64,000 nt of DNA from Lichtheimia corymbifera B2541 (taxonomy: Eukaryota; Mucoromycota; Mucoromycetes; Mucorales; Lichtheimiaceae), in contig JNEU01000565.1 in NCBI GenBank assembly GCA_000697475.1, positions 62,001 through 126,000 on the forward strand, given 5' to 3'. Every line of letters begins with the position of its first letter. Within the stretch, counting starts at the first letter, position 1. The translations under genes were made by a program, and so were the position numbers. Below, piece by piece: positions 33,943-45,297 of this stretch. Under the pieces are notes generated by a model, which worked only from the letters and a program-made list of their open reading frames with translations, did not search any database and was not told where the DNA came from.

Positions 33943-36786
33943 ATGGATTTTGCAGATCTATCCAATTACGATGACCTCTTGACTGACGTTTTCTTGGATG
34001 GTTTGTTCCTGTGGTTCAAGACAACCAAGGTGAATGCGGTGCGACGACGACGACCTCGGATTCCCTCCAACAAAGTCCTGGATATTATCCAACGCAACAT
34101 TCTTATGGAGAAAAGCCCCAGCGATGCGATTGCTGAATTCCTTCAGTAAGTCTATCTTTTTTCTTTTGGGGTCCATGTGTTTTGTGCGCGTGTGTGTGTA
34201 CGTGTTTTTGTTATTTGTTTATCCTTTTATCAGCAAAACCAGATCGGAATGGATCCGTCACCCCCTTTTTTCTCTTTTCTATCCAAGAGGATATATATAA
34301 AACGCCAATCCGCTGTTGCTGAATGAAACAGGAATAATACGGATTGGGGGGAGAGAGAGAATCAGGCTGGAGTGGCTGATAGGTTTCTTGTATCCGTACA
34401 CATAGTGTAACGTGTTATAAAAACCACATGGGATGCATGCACCACCATGCGTACGCTGGTCTGGATTCTTGCTTGATGAATGGTTGTTGAGGAAAAGGGA
34501 TAAGGAGTTGTAGGGGAGGAAACGTGGCTTTGAATGCAATCAATATTGACATGGGGTGAATTTGTAGAATGGACTACTTTAAGCATTACATTGCGTCAAA
34601 GTCTGTCAAGCAGCAGCAAGAATTTGTGCAACATATGAAGCGCTATCTTTATATGTAAGTATTGCGTGTATGTGCCTGTTTTTAATCCGGCGTTGCACAT
34701 TTGCGTGCCACCCCTCTCTCCTCTTCCTCTCTCTCTTTCTCTTCCCAAACCTTATGGCTTTTGCTTTCTTTTTGCTCACACACGCATGTGCATCTCTATA
34801 TCAGGTATATGCCAAGTGCAGGCTATGAGCTGAGTGATACACGTCGATACTACAAGCATCAAGATCGGAGAGTGCCGCAACCGTGTTTGGTGGCGACCAA
34901 GGATTGGCATGTGGGGCAGGAGCTAAGGTTTTGCACAGGGACACTTACCAGCCTCAAACCCAAAGAGAGTGCGCAAATGTGCAAAAACAGGCGGGATGTT
35001 GGTGTCGTATGGTCACCGCGGAAAGGTTGCAGCTGTGTTTTTCTTGGTCCTGCAAGATTTATCAATGTGAGTATAGAACTATTTCTTGTGTACCTTTGTA
35101 GCGGTGTATCCTAAACTCTCGTTTTCTTCGTGTAGCACGATTGTGATGCAAACTGCAAGGTAACCACATGCACACTCATGCAATGAGACATACATGGATT
35201 AATACTCCCCTCCCTTCAGTTTATATCAACAGGCCAAAATTCAGTGGCATTTAGGGTGGTCAAGGAAATCAAGTGTGGAGATGAGTTGACTGCATACTAC
35301 GGGAACCATTATTATGGCGAAAACAATTATGATTGTCGATGTGCGACATGTGAAAGGTGAGTCGTTGTGCCTTGGTTACCCACGGGGTTTCTTCTTTGGG
35401 GGGACAAATGACAAATGACTGGGGATACTACCGCGGGTATCACGCTCACACACGTTCTCTCTCTCACACCCATAGGCAAGGCGAAGGTTATTTCTCTATT
35501 AACCACGAGACCACCGATAATGTATCAATGGGCGAAAAAGAGGATGGCAAAATGAAAGCTAGTCGGAAGCGGAAATCCGCTATTCACCAAGAAGGTAAAC
35601 ATCAATGCAAAAAAAGAGGTATATTTTTCACACGCTGAGATAACCTTTAACGCTGTCCCATTTAGATTATCTTGCGGATGCCTTGCTCTTTGATCAGGAA
35701 CAGCATGAACCTGTTATTAAGAACAAACGCCGTAAATCCAGTGTTATGAGCATTGACTTTTTGTGTGGCAATCAAGGACAAGAATCAAAAAGCGGAGAAA
35801 GGATACCCACAAGTCCTCTGGACCTGCTGTGTGATGCAGTGATGGATGCAGAATACATTAACGTGGAAAACAAGGAGCAACAGCAGCAGGAACCGAAAGC
35901 ATTAACAGTGTTGGTGGATCAAAAGAACGTCAATTCGGTCTCTATTTCGATGTATTATCCAGGTCCATCGCCTGTGAGTGATGACGAGATCAAAGCAGAT
36001 TCGGCTGTGAGCGTTTCGCCAACACCACATGTATGGAAAGAAGAGCTATCATCATCATCTGATGAAGGTGTGGAAGAGGAGACCCCATTGGATGATATTT
36101 TGGATGATGTGTCAGACTTATCATCAGTGGCATCCTCTGAATTGGATGAATGGAGTGACCTTGACGGGAATATCAGCAGCAGCAGCAGCAACAGCAACAG
36201 CGGTAAACAACCACAGCGTAAAGCAAGTAGCAGCAGGAAAGAGGAAAATGTCAAAGATGGCCCATTGCAATGTATCGCTTGTCAACGAGAACTTCGACGA
36301 GAAGAAATATCAGAACAATTGGGGTGCGATACATCCATCACTGCGGACCTTGTTACATGGACATGGACGCCAAGTGCATTATTCACGGATTGGAGGCCCA
36401 AGCGTTGTCCACGTTGTGAGCGGCATTATGCCATTTTCAACCAAGAATGGCCCAATCGACGACAGCGGAAAAGTATAATCGATAACACGCGAGACACAAG
36501 CACCAAAAAATCTATACCCAGTGTCAAACACAAAGCATCCACAACCACTAGCACCCGCAAGTTATCATCGTCTTCAACTTCATTGTCCAACAAAAAGCTC
36601 AATAAGAAAAAAGCAACGCCCACATCCTCACAGCCTTCCTCGTCATCATCACCTACGCGATCCCAACATGAAAACCCAGTACCGTTGCAAGATCAAGACG
36701 CCATAGATGACCTTTTCCTATATGAATCCCCACTTACCCCATTATCCGAATTTGGTGGTGATGAGGAAGAGCTGCTTGCACTGTAA
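33943..36786 (+). CDS. SET9: Histone H4-K20 methyltransferase SET9 (Suv4-20 family)
   Basis: Seven exons: 33943-34145, 34568-34654, 34805-35066, 35136-35159 (24 nt), 35220-35356, 35476-35594 and 35666-36786, giving 650 residues. The N-terminal Suv4-20 helical region (LSNYDDLLTDVFLDGLFLW, MDYFKHYIASKSVKQQQEF) precedes the SET domain. SET hallmarks are ARFINHDCDANCKF, the substrate/AdoMet core GDELTAYYGNHYYGENNYDC and the post-SET cysteines CRCATC. The long C-terminal part is Ser/Asp/Glu-rich and holds a second Cys set (CIAC, CPRCERHY), as seen in fungal Set9 proteins. The enzyme methylates H4K20 in the nucleus, needed in S. pombe for the Crb2 DNA-damage checkpoint. The key NHDC is split exactly at an intron, and the HDCDANCK core is its own 24-nt exon. 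Confidence 0.93.
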
Positions 36787-37034
36787 TATACCACCATCCT
36801 GTACATAATTCTTTTTTTCACCCAAATAACAATGATTTACGCAAACCATCCATTACATCTTATGAAGGAAATTCAATTTCACATGCCCAAATGCATCCAT
36901 CGTCGATTACCTTTTGCCACAATCCTGAAACCAGGACGGCATGACACGTTAACAAAAGTATAAAGGGGATCATTTTTCTTTATCAAACATGGGCGTGTAT
37001 ACATTTACAGGTTTCGACTCGCTATTTACATGGC

Positions 37035-37850
37035 TCATAACACTGCCCAATTTTCCACCGACTTGGTCACGTAGTTTAGGATCTTGCAGTTCTTCTCCGT
37101 AGCATGAATGTTATCCGGTAACTTCTTTTTGAGGGAGACATAGGCAGAGTATTGCAGCACAAAAAAGTCAATCTGGCAACCATCAAAGCTCCATCCCTCA
37201 TCGTCCACACGTACACAGCCGTTATGCACCTTGCCATCAGGAAGCTTAAGCCCATCAAATTCCTTGATATACAGCTTGGTGCCTCGCTTGATATCATTGG
37301 CAGCCACGCTCACCCAGGGTTGTAAAGCATTGCCATTGCTGCCAAGTCCATAGGGCGATTCTTTGCGGTCCACCTGCATGAAAACACTGCTGCTTTCACC
37401 GAGATTCACCATCTTGCCATTCTTCAATAATCCAGTGCCTTCCATTTGAAATTTCTGAAAATGGTATATACGTGCATTTGTAAGCATGATACGGACCAGA
37501 GGATAAGAGTGAAAGAATAACTTACGTCGTATGTTACTTCAGCAACTTTTGCAATGGTCTTACCAGAAGACGTTTTGAGACTCTTATTCTTTTTCCCTGT
37601 CAAGGTCACTTTTTGGCCATTGTTCAACATGTCCTTTTCTCCCTCCTTGGGTATCCAGTACCTAACAAGCACATACATCAGCATCAGGGCTGCTGCATTT
37701 TGTGATTTGCATAACGACTTACTGTGTGAGGCGGGCATTCTTTTTGTAGCAGCTACTGATTTTTCGCTTTTCCAGCGGCGTCGGCGCAGCCGAGACGATA
37801 GCGAAAAGGATGACCAGCATCGAAATGAGCAAGAAAGATGAAGATTTCAT
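37035..37850 (-). CDS. Secreted double-psi beta-barrel (3D/RlpA-like) protein
   Basis: Three exons: 37850-37723, 37661-37526 and 37454-37035, giving 227 residues. The start is a clear signal peptide (MKSSSFLLISMLVILFAIV, cleavage near SAAPT), followed by EKRK, a possible Kex2-type site. The mature part has YWIPKEGEKDMLNNGQKV, then a region like 3D-domain double-psi barrels: PYGLGSNG, AANDIKRGTKLYIKEFDG, and GCVRVDDEGWSFDGCQIDFF with acidic residues in the usual place. Four Cys are present in the C-terminal half. Relatives occur in cell-wall-associated and expansin-like proteins; a wall-binding extracellular role is inferred and no catalytic activity is claimed. A TATATAAATATG element on the coding strand (37911-37922) lies about 60 bp upstream. 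Confidence 0.75.
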
Positions 37851-38391
37851 ATTTATACAAGGGAATGAGTGTGGTGTGTATCTTATTGCTAGTAGCCGAC
37901 AACGAGGAGGCATATTTATATAGGAACATACATGGGCATATAGGTGTTCGGCCAAACGTGGTAAGCTTTCATTATCAAGGCGTATGTGTGACACGGGTGA
38001 CAGGTCCATGTGGCTTTAATGGCTTCATTTACCATTCAAAGTACCTCTTTTCTAGAACCGACAAGACATCAAGGTGTGAATTGAAGGCCGTTGATGATGG
38101 TCGTTGTAACACATGTGCAGCAGAATTGATGAGAGCTTATTTCATGTTTACGCTTTTATGAAAGGTTTGTTTATATCGTCATGGTAATAAGCTTCTTGTG
38201 TTTCCATCGCCGCTTGTTGGCAATTAACCACAACCACATGGCTCGCATATATTACCATTCATTTGTGAATTACATTGGTGGGCATCTGGTGATGCCAAGG
38301 GCAATCGGGAAATAACCATGCAACACGTTGCTAAGGTAAATGATTGCAATAAGGTGACGCAGACTGCTTTTATTGCTGAGTATGCAATATG

Positions 38392-38630
38392 CTACCTTGA
38401 CCCATCCTTTTGTGCAACTCGGATCGGCCATCGTTCTCGGATCAACTGATAAAAGAATGCCGGGTTGACATCTCCCCGATCAAAGGAGAGAAAGACGTAT
38501 GCCAAACGTTCCACCAGTTCGTTTGTTACATCCAGTGCAATAATGAAAACGCCTGATGGTGCTACACAATTGCTCACTGCTGGGTACCCGATTCATGGTC
38601 ATTAACACCGCGCATGTAATCGTCCACCAT
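38392..38630 (-). pseudogene. Possible transposase C-terminal relic (piggyBac-like)
   Basis: On the minus strand ATG GTG GAC at 38630 opens MVDDYMRGVNDHE, which resembles the VDDYNxxMGGVD segment near the end of piggyBac-type transposases. It stops after 18 codons. Another frame just downstream stays open for 61 codons (VTNELVERLAYVFLSF, AFFYQLIRERWPIR) to a TAG at 38392. Alternative frames give NWW where the family has KWW. The pattern suggests a frameshifted fragment, but the resemblance is short and from memory of the family pattern. It could equally be an unrelated exon. Confidence 0.2.
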
Positions 38631-38995
38631 ATTGACGTTTATAATCGTGTATTATGAGATTCACCTACAGCAATCGATATCCCTTAAGCACCAAAAATGA
38701 ATGTGCAATCGTGCATGGTCTCACGTGAGCTCGACTTTTGCCAGCTATAACCCGTCTTCCAAGCTGCCACTCTTACGATTACATGTCATCCTCAGAAACC
38801 CTAATATCATATCCAGCTATTTCAATTTGCAGCTCGCTGTTATTTATTTGGGATCAGAAGGTATTAAGGATCATAGTGAAACAAACGGGAATGCTATCTT
38901 GCGCTTTTTTGTATTGAGTGATTCATGGTGATACAATGATGGGAGTGGTGTGCAGTAATCATCCTCAAATGTTCGACAAGGCTTGTGGTGGCTGG

Positions 38996-40077
38996 CTAAC
39001 GTGAAGGCTCGCGGTAATATGCCTCTGACTCCTTCATATCCTGATCCATCCTCAAATCACAGCTTAAAGATTCCACGATCTCTGTAGCTTTCCCGCTCTC
39101 GAATGCTGTTGACATAAAGTAATAATGGTTAGAAACATACTCATAGGCTCATTGAACGATAGAAGTCCGGTACCTTTGCGTTGCAGCATGGAAAGGAACG
39201 TGGTTGCGTTCCATGGAAGGATGACTGTGGCTGTTTGATGCTTCCTATCCATCCAGTTGCTGTAGAATATCACCATCATGATGCGACCAACCGATGCATA
39301 TGAATGCGAGTCGATTGCAAGGTTGCGAGGCGGAGAGAACACCGCGATAGGGCTTACAGGTGCGAAGCAACGGATGATGCAGTGATAAACCAATGGACGA
39401 AGGTATCGACATGACAATGACGACAATGGCAACAAGAGCAGGAGAATGACAATGAACACTAATATATATGAATGACCACAAAGATTAGTACATGTATCGC
39501 AAAAAGCGCTATTCATCAATCATGATACTCACAGTAGCTTGAGTTTCGGCAGTGTAGGCGATCCAAGAGGTGTATCCGTTGGTAGATTGGTTCAAACGGA
39601 CGGAAGTCTTCGCCTGGATATAGTCCTTCCAATTAGGGATACCCAGGTATGGCTTTTTCTCAATCCAATCTTAAGCACATGCAGCAGGGACTTGCGCCAA
39701 TTCCAGCTCATCAGAATTCCTTGCTCCTTGGCTTTAAGTTTTCATGTCAACAATCTACTATTCGAGAGCATGTCAGTATACAGCGAAGGACTGATATACA
39801 AGGGGATGATAATCACACATACCATACAGGAACCACAAGGGGAATGGGATCAATGAGCACACAAAGACAACAATGAACACCAGTAATAATGAAGCAACAA
39901 TGGGCTATAATATCAATGTTGCATGAGCATCCTCCTATATGATAACAAAGAAGCTATCAATAACACGTACCAATTGGGTATGGGATATACAGTCAAATAG
40001 AAGAAAGAGATGCTGATAATGATGCTGGTGACAACAGCCTTCTTTATATGTGAATGGGCGTGAGAATTGTTGTCCAT
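38996..40077 (-). CDS. Unrecognised three-span membrane protein, five exons
   Basis: No single ORF reveals this gene; it emerges from splicing. Exons 40077-39967, 39904-39823, 39669-39529, 39458-39174 and 39105-38996 total 729 nt and keep phase through four introns, giving 242 residues. The N-terminus MDNNSHAHSHIKKAVV leads into hydrophobic spans at about residues 13-35 and 38-63 (PIVASLLLVFIVVFVCSLI). A soluble loop (DWIEKKPYLGIPNWKDYIQA, SVRLNQSTNGYTSWIAYT) precedes a third span (MFIVILLLLLPLSSL) and a soluble tail ending in GKATEIVESLSCDLRMDQD and SEAYYREPSR. IPNW occurs twice. The first donor (GTGTTA) is weak, so exon 1 is the least certain. I know no family with this layout. The intact phase and coding-like loops argue for a real gene. 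Confidence 0.6.
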
Positions 40078-40734
40078 GCAAGAAAAGGAGATCGTGATGA
40101 ATTGAGCTGATCAATCAAGTCGTATTGGAGCACTAAGGGCGAAAATGATGGAGCTGATACGTCAACAACTGATAAATCCACCTACCACCAAGAAAGATAG
40201 TGATCTTAGTATGATGGAACACGAGTTAGAATGGAGGTCGTACCATTAATGCAAGCTGCAACTTTGAACGTCAGGATGGATCCAACTGCATGAGCAGATA
40301 CTACATTTGCCGTGATGACCTTCGAGACATGATAATGCTACCGATGCTGTAACGTGTCGCTAAAGATGATATTGATCTAAGGCAACGTCAAAAAAGTGTG
40401 GTGGAGAATGGCTGACAGAGAGCTATAAAGATGGGCTGTTTTCGTGCGTTGAATAATGAAGCGATGGGGGACTTTGAAGACATGTAGTTGTGCATGGAGT
40501 GAAGATCACGAACGAAAGTTGTTGTCAATGTCGATCGAAGCTGATTAGGAGGCGTGTGGGAAGGGACGAACTGGGTGAACGCGTAATAAAAAGATCAAGA
40601 GGGAAGAAGAGGTGTCTTCAACTCCAAAATTTTGACGCGTTTGGGTATGCGTGAGTGGGCGACCATTTTTCTTCTATGACCTGCATCTTGTGGATGATCC
40701 TACAATGGCAAGGACCATGTGATGGATGGAACCC

Positions 40735-42990
40735 GTAAAGATTGTGGACACAGACTGTGCTGTGGATGCTACGCTTTCGTACCACGTGCCCAAGCGATTT
40801 GAGTGAGCACATCTTGTCATGCTGTGATACCATTCACGTTTAATTTCATGGATCGGCAGGACAAGGCCTTGAAGCATAACTGTATTCGGTATCTTTTTTG
40901 AAGACAATAGCAATGATTATAGGATTAAGGGACTGATTAAAGAGGATCGAATTGCAGTGCATGTCCAAGGGCAAGTTGTACTCCTTTAAAGCACATGATA
41001 CCATCATTATGGGTAAGGGTTTCACAAATGGGAAATGGAAAGGCGTTTTCCCGTGGTGTGGCTGCTGAACACTTTTGTACATAATCCGGGACCTTTTGCT
41101 GTGGTCGAGGGCGTTGGTGATCATGGATACGAGTACATGACAAGAGGTCGTGTGATTATTCTCGGTGACACAGGTCGCTGGCATGTCGGGTGTATTGCTC
41201 ATTGGGCCTGACATTAAGAAAAAGACGAATCGGGAGCCATTAATAACCAAAAAAGACAGCTGACAAGTGGGCGGGTGAGCTTACAGAGGAGCACAACTAT
41301 ACGTCTCTGGCATTACAAGTGAAGTACCCGGCTACTTTGAAAGTTATTTGCATTAGGTCATCAAGGCTATTCCAATTGAGTATTCAGAAACAACAAACTA
41401 GCATTGTGCAACCAACAACAGCAGCATCAGCAGTTGAAAAAGAAATCGATCCAGTGTTTGGGGATGTGAAAGATAGCGTGCTCGATGAGGAAATCGACGT
41501 TGCAACATAATGTTAAATTCGATACGCTCGGGTGCAAAAAAAAAAGAATCTTATCGCAATGCATTCATGCGTACATCAGACTGACACGATCATAGTTACA
41601 CGAGAACAAGGTGCACGTTGCATGGGTCGTAGTGAGCCATTTTGTCAATCATGTAGAGGTGGATCCCGGTTACTCCAAAATGGGAGGAGCTGTTTTACGA
41701 GTACATACAGCAAGGAAGATGCCCTAAACGACTGTTGATGACCAACAATCCACTGGTCATGTAAGTATATGATAAAGTTTTTATAATACCTTATCCATGC
41801 ATATCACCACTTTCAATCTTCTATCCTTTTAGGTCAGTTCCTTGCTAATAGGCTTATCGATTAATGAACCATCCTTCGATATAATGAAGAGCTTTGAATC
41901 CATCTTGGTCGATCATGCTTAGGGAGAGTTGGGTAAATCCGAACTCATCTGAGGTATGTACATATACGCACAGGCGAAAAAATTACCATTATCGGTTCTT
42001 GTCCGGCAGGACTTGCAGCGGCTGATCAACTTTACAAGGCAGGCCACACTATGTACAACGACAACCGTAATGATATCATGGGTGGATTTTTGATGTATGA
42101 AGCTTAGACAACAAAAGTGGTACTACAACAACGGCGGATCGACTTTTGGCACCCGAAGGCGCTGTTGGTGCCAAATGTACACGTGGGTACAGCTGTAGAT
42201 TACATACGGACCGAGAATGATGCGGTGATTGTATAGCCACTGGTGCAACATGGCCACGCGACCTGTACATAACAATTCCAGGACGACGTGATAGCCATGG
42301 CGTTTACTTTGTAAATGGAATTTCTACTACAAGCAAACATCAAACTTTTGGTTGATGATGATGGTGGATGACAATTATTTATCAGCCAACAACAACAACA
42401 ACATGCATGCCGTAGTGATTGGGCGTGGCGGTACAGGCAATGACTGCATTTTGGCACACTGCAGTACCACATGGATGCAAGTCGGTCGTCAATTTTGAGT
42501 TATTTCCGCGGCCACCCGAGATGCAAGTAATGACAATATGCAAGAGTATATCTAGAATTGGTTACAGACACAGCACATTTTGGCAAAGGATCCACGAAGA
42601 TATTGTGTATTATCCATAGAGCTTGTCGAGGATCATAAACGTCATCATATCCCATACAACAAGTTGAGTTGCATAAGGCTATGCATAAAATGCTAGCTTC
42701 CAGGTAAATTACTTTCAATGGCGGTTCCTTGATCCTGAAGAAAAACTTTTACAGCAATTGGATGTCAAGAATGATCCACGTTCTAATAATGAGACACCCA
42801 AGGGACACCATGTAATACCTAAAGTGTATGCATCTGGTGGTAGCCAGTCACTGATTGTATATGTTATGAAGGAAGAAGAGCAGCAATGAACACGTGAGGT
42901 AGAGATATGTATCTGACAGGCAATCCATATCCGCCTCCAGTATCGGGTGGCATCAACCGACGTGTGCTTCGAGTGAATCTACGAGCTTAA
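40735..42990 (+). pseudogene. Decayed NAD(P)H glutamate synthase (GLT1) copy, C-terminal half
   Basis: Ordered fragments of the GOGAT C-terminal half occur in scattered frames with many stops. In order they are: the GXGXG domain (TLSYHVPKRF at about 40771; [20 protein letters not shown] at about 41099); the linker with Cys of the small-subunit iron-sulphur region (GARCMGRSEPFCQS near 41611); LLMTNNP near 41737; SINEP near 41851; the FAD Rossmann segment [20 protein letters not shown] near 41988; MGGFLMYE; the NADPH segment GRGGTGNDCI near 42420; KSVVNFELFPRPPEMQ near 42477; LDPEEKLLQQLDVKNDPRS near 42730; KVYASGG near 42818; and a final SGGINRR near 42945. Normal GLT1 makes glutamate from glutamine and 2-oxoglutarate. 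An intron with good signals (41761-41832) remains, so this is not a processed copy. The N-terminal amidotransferase and most of the synthase domain are absent. Confidence 0.85.
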
Positions 42991-43183
42991 ATCACAAATA
43001 AATAAAAAGATGAAACATTTGGGAATTAGTGTTTGTGGAGGAAACATGCAAAAAGGCAACTAAGAACATAAACAACATTACCCCAATTCTGTACAAGACT
43101 ATGGAAAGAACATGGGTTGTGTTTGTCACCCCACTTTGTGGGAACTTTTAAAAGACTGTGACACTGACAATGCGCCATCATTC

Positions 43184-43207
43184 ATGATGATGATGATGAT
43201 GATGATA
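43184..43207 (+). repeat. ATG/GAT trinucleotide repeat
   Basis: Eight units of a GAT-type triplet in intergenic DNA between the GLT1 relic and the next gene. Similar GAT triplets occur inside coding DNA at about 24419-24447, where on the minus strand they encode serine. Confidence 0.8.
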
Positions 43208-43499
43208 ACTCTTTGAAATACCCATTGTGACACTTAAGTAACGTGATAAGACAAGGGAAGGAAAGGGGGTGACATGTGGTATAATGCATACGTATAACAA
43301 GCGAATGATGGTGACAAGTGCAGCTTATAGTGAACAAGTATGACAAAGAGATCACTGGACCCATATCCAATGCACAATGTTCATCCCGTCATATACGCCC
43401 TTCTTTTTTTCTTTTTTTATTCCTTGATCCTTAACCGTATCGATTATTTCACCTTTCTTTTCCCAACAACTCGCTCTGCTCTCTGCTCTGTTTTGAGAT

Positions 43500-44610
43500 A
43501 TGCCAACGCTCGTGTCCACTGCTCGCTCTGAGCCACTTGCAATGCCACTCATGTCAAGTGATCCGACCTCTTACAATGACCTCATTAGACAACTCGCAGC
43601 ACAGGCACCAAAACCTTACGGGGCGATTCCACCTTTATTGAAAAAGCGTAAAAAGAAGAACAAGCAACATCGATCACCATCCAATAATGAGGATACAGCT
43701 GAAAACAATAATGATAAGGCGAGGATTCGACGCCGAATGTCTCATGTGGAAAACTGGATTGTGGTTGATAGTAAAGAAAGCTTACCTGACGAAGAAGAAT
43801 TAGTATGTAAATAGGCGTGTGTGTAGGTAGTATCCATACAGCTACTAACACAGCATGAATCATGCGACTGTATCATATTGCTAGGTAAATCCCTTCTCAA
43901 CATTCCTTTCTGGTGATTTCTTTACGCAAGTCCTACCATTACATATGCCTCCGCCCTCTTTGAGCGATCCAAATACTTCAACAACAACTGCTGGTCCTAT
44001 CGCTGTTCAATCTCTCAATCATGCCATCATCAATGACAATGAATATGAAGAAGAAGACGAGGAGGATGATGATGATGAGGATGAAAGCATTCGTGCTGCT
44101 ACGCATGATGGCGAAGACGATGGTGAAACAGAGGGCATTGCTATTGTACGTCGACACTCGATCACGTCATACTCCAAGTCGCAAACACCATCCACATCAA
44201 CAACATCTTCGTGCGTCTTGTCAACATCTCCACCACGCGATGACAAGGATATGCGATGGGTAGAAACAATTGCCAAGTTGAAAAGATCATTGGTGACACC
44301 TAAAAAAGCACCACCGCCACCCCATCGATTGATCCCCATGCCACCACCTCCTCGACGACCACCTTTACAACGACGACGTTCAGAGGCGACTACACAACCA
44401 CGCTTCAACCCAGAAACAAACACTTACCTCCGAGATACCCGCTCTAATCCCGATCACCTTCGAATCATCGTGGCCGAGCTCAACATGATACGCCATCTAA
44501 AGTTACTTAGTCCTCTCAAACCAAGAGGTTTTCTTACTCGCCGCAAAGATCCTTTTGTCAAAGGTGCCCTTCGACGTGAATCACCACTGCAGCATGAATG
44601 CATCTTCTAG
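43500..44610 (+). CDS. Hypothetical basic/proline-rich protein
   Basis: Two exons: 43500-43802 and 43885-44610, giving 342 residues of unknown family. The N-terminal part has a basic stretch (KKRKKKNKQH) and RRRMSHVENWIVVDSKESL, then NPFSTFLSGDFFTQVLPL, which looks like a folded or docking segment. The middle has an acidic run (about 18 Glu/Asp), then Ser/Thr-rich sequence. A proline-rich basic segment (KKAPPPPHRLIPMPPPPRRP) and a conserved-looking end (VAELNMIRHLKLLSPLKPRGF, RRKDPFVKGALRRE) follow. Nuclear location is likely. H-x-ENW-x-x-V is shared with the unknown gene at 47198-47713. The promoter side is T/C-rich (43400-43490). I cannot assign a function. Confidence 0.65.
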
Positions 44611-45297
44611 TAATAGTAGTCGCGTCATCATCGTCTTTATGATTTTTAGCACATGTACCATATCCCCCCTCCCTTGTTCTACACCTTCTCAACTTTACAA
44701 CAACAACAAATAATGTACATTGGTTGTCATGTATGTAATCAATAGCAACATCATCATCATCTGCTTTATCATTTAAATATTACTTTTGTGTGTATCCATT
44801 GTGACCTTTTTAGAGCATGCGATCCCATCACACCTCTTTTATGCAGAATTTTATTGTCTTGGTCTGGATCGTGATAATAGTCTTACACATTTGGTTGACC
44901 TTGCATCAAAGATGCTATATATTAGTTTGACGCCATGTTGTTCGTGTCACACAACAGCCCTGCTTCATTTAATAATGAGACCCTATTGCATCCTGTATTA
45001 TATATTACTCATTCACTTTAGCTTACCGATTCATGATGATGGGATGGTCTCATGGCATTAAGTGAATCTTCCCGGGGTATATTCCGAGTGTACGTACGCT
45101 GTAGATAGACCATGATGGGGGTCACATCGATTGACAAGAGACTATCATGAGTGTGTGCCTAATATGAGCGATGTTGCTAAAAACAGCTTCCAGCCTGAAA
45201 TTCCCGACAATAATGGTCGAACAAAAGAGGCCTCTCTCTCTCTCCTTGTTCGTTAATTCGTTTATTCAATATCTTCTTTACTCTCCCTCTCCTATAC
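44611..45297. other. Intergenic (0.7 kb)
   Basis: 3' flank of the proline-rich protein gene and promoter of the NIPA-type gene, which is CT-rich just upstream of ATG 45298 (CTCTCTCTCTCTCC at 45233-45246). No other feature seen. Confidence 0.5.

Noticed and set aside
40618..41250. Minus-strand ORFs of 71-134 codons opposite the GLT1 relic
   Set aside because: The plus strand carries ordered glutamate synthase segments here; the minus ORFs are their shadows.
40735..42990. GLT1 fragment as a retro-copied pseudogene
   Set aside because: An intron with intact splice sites remains at 41761-41832.
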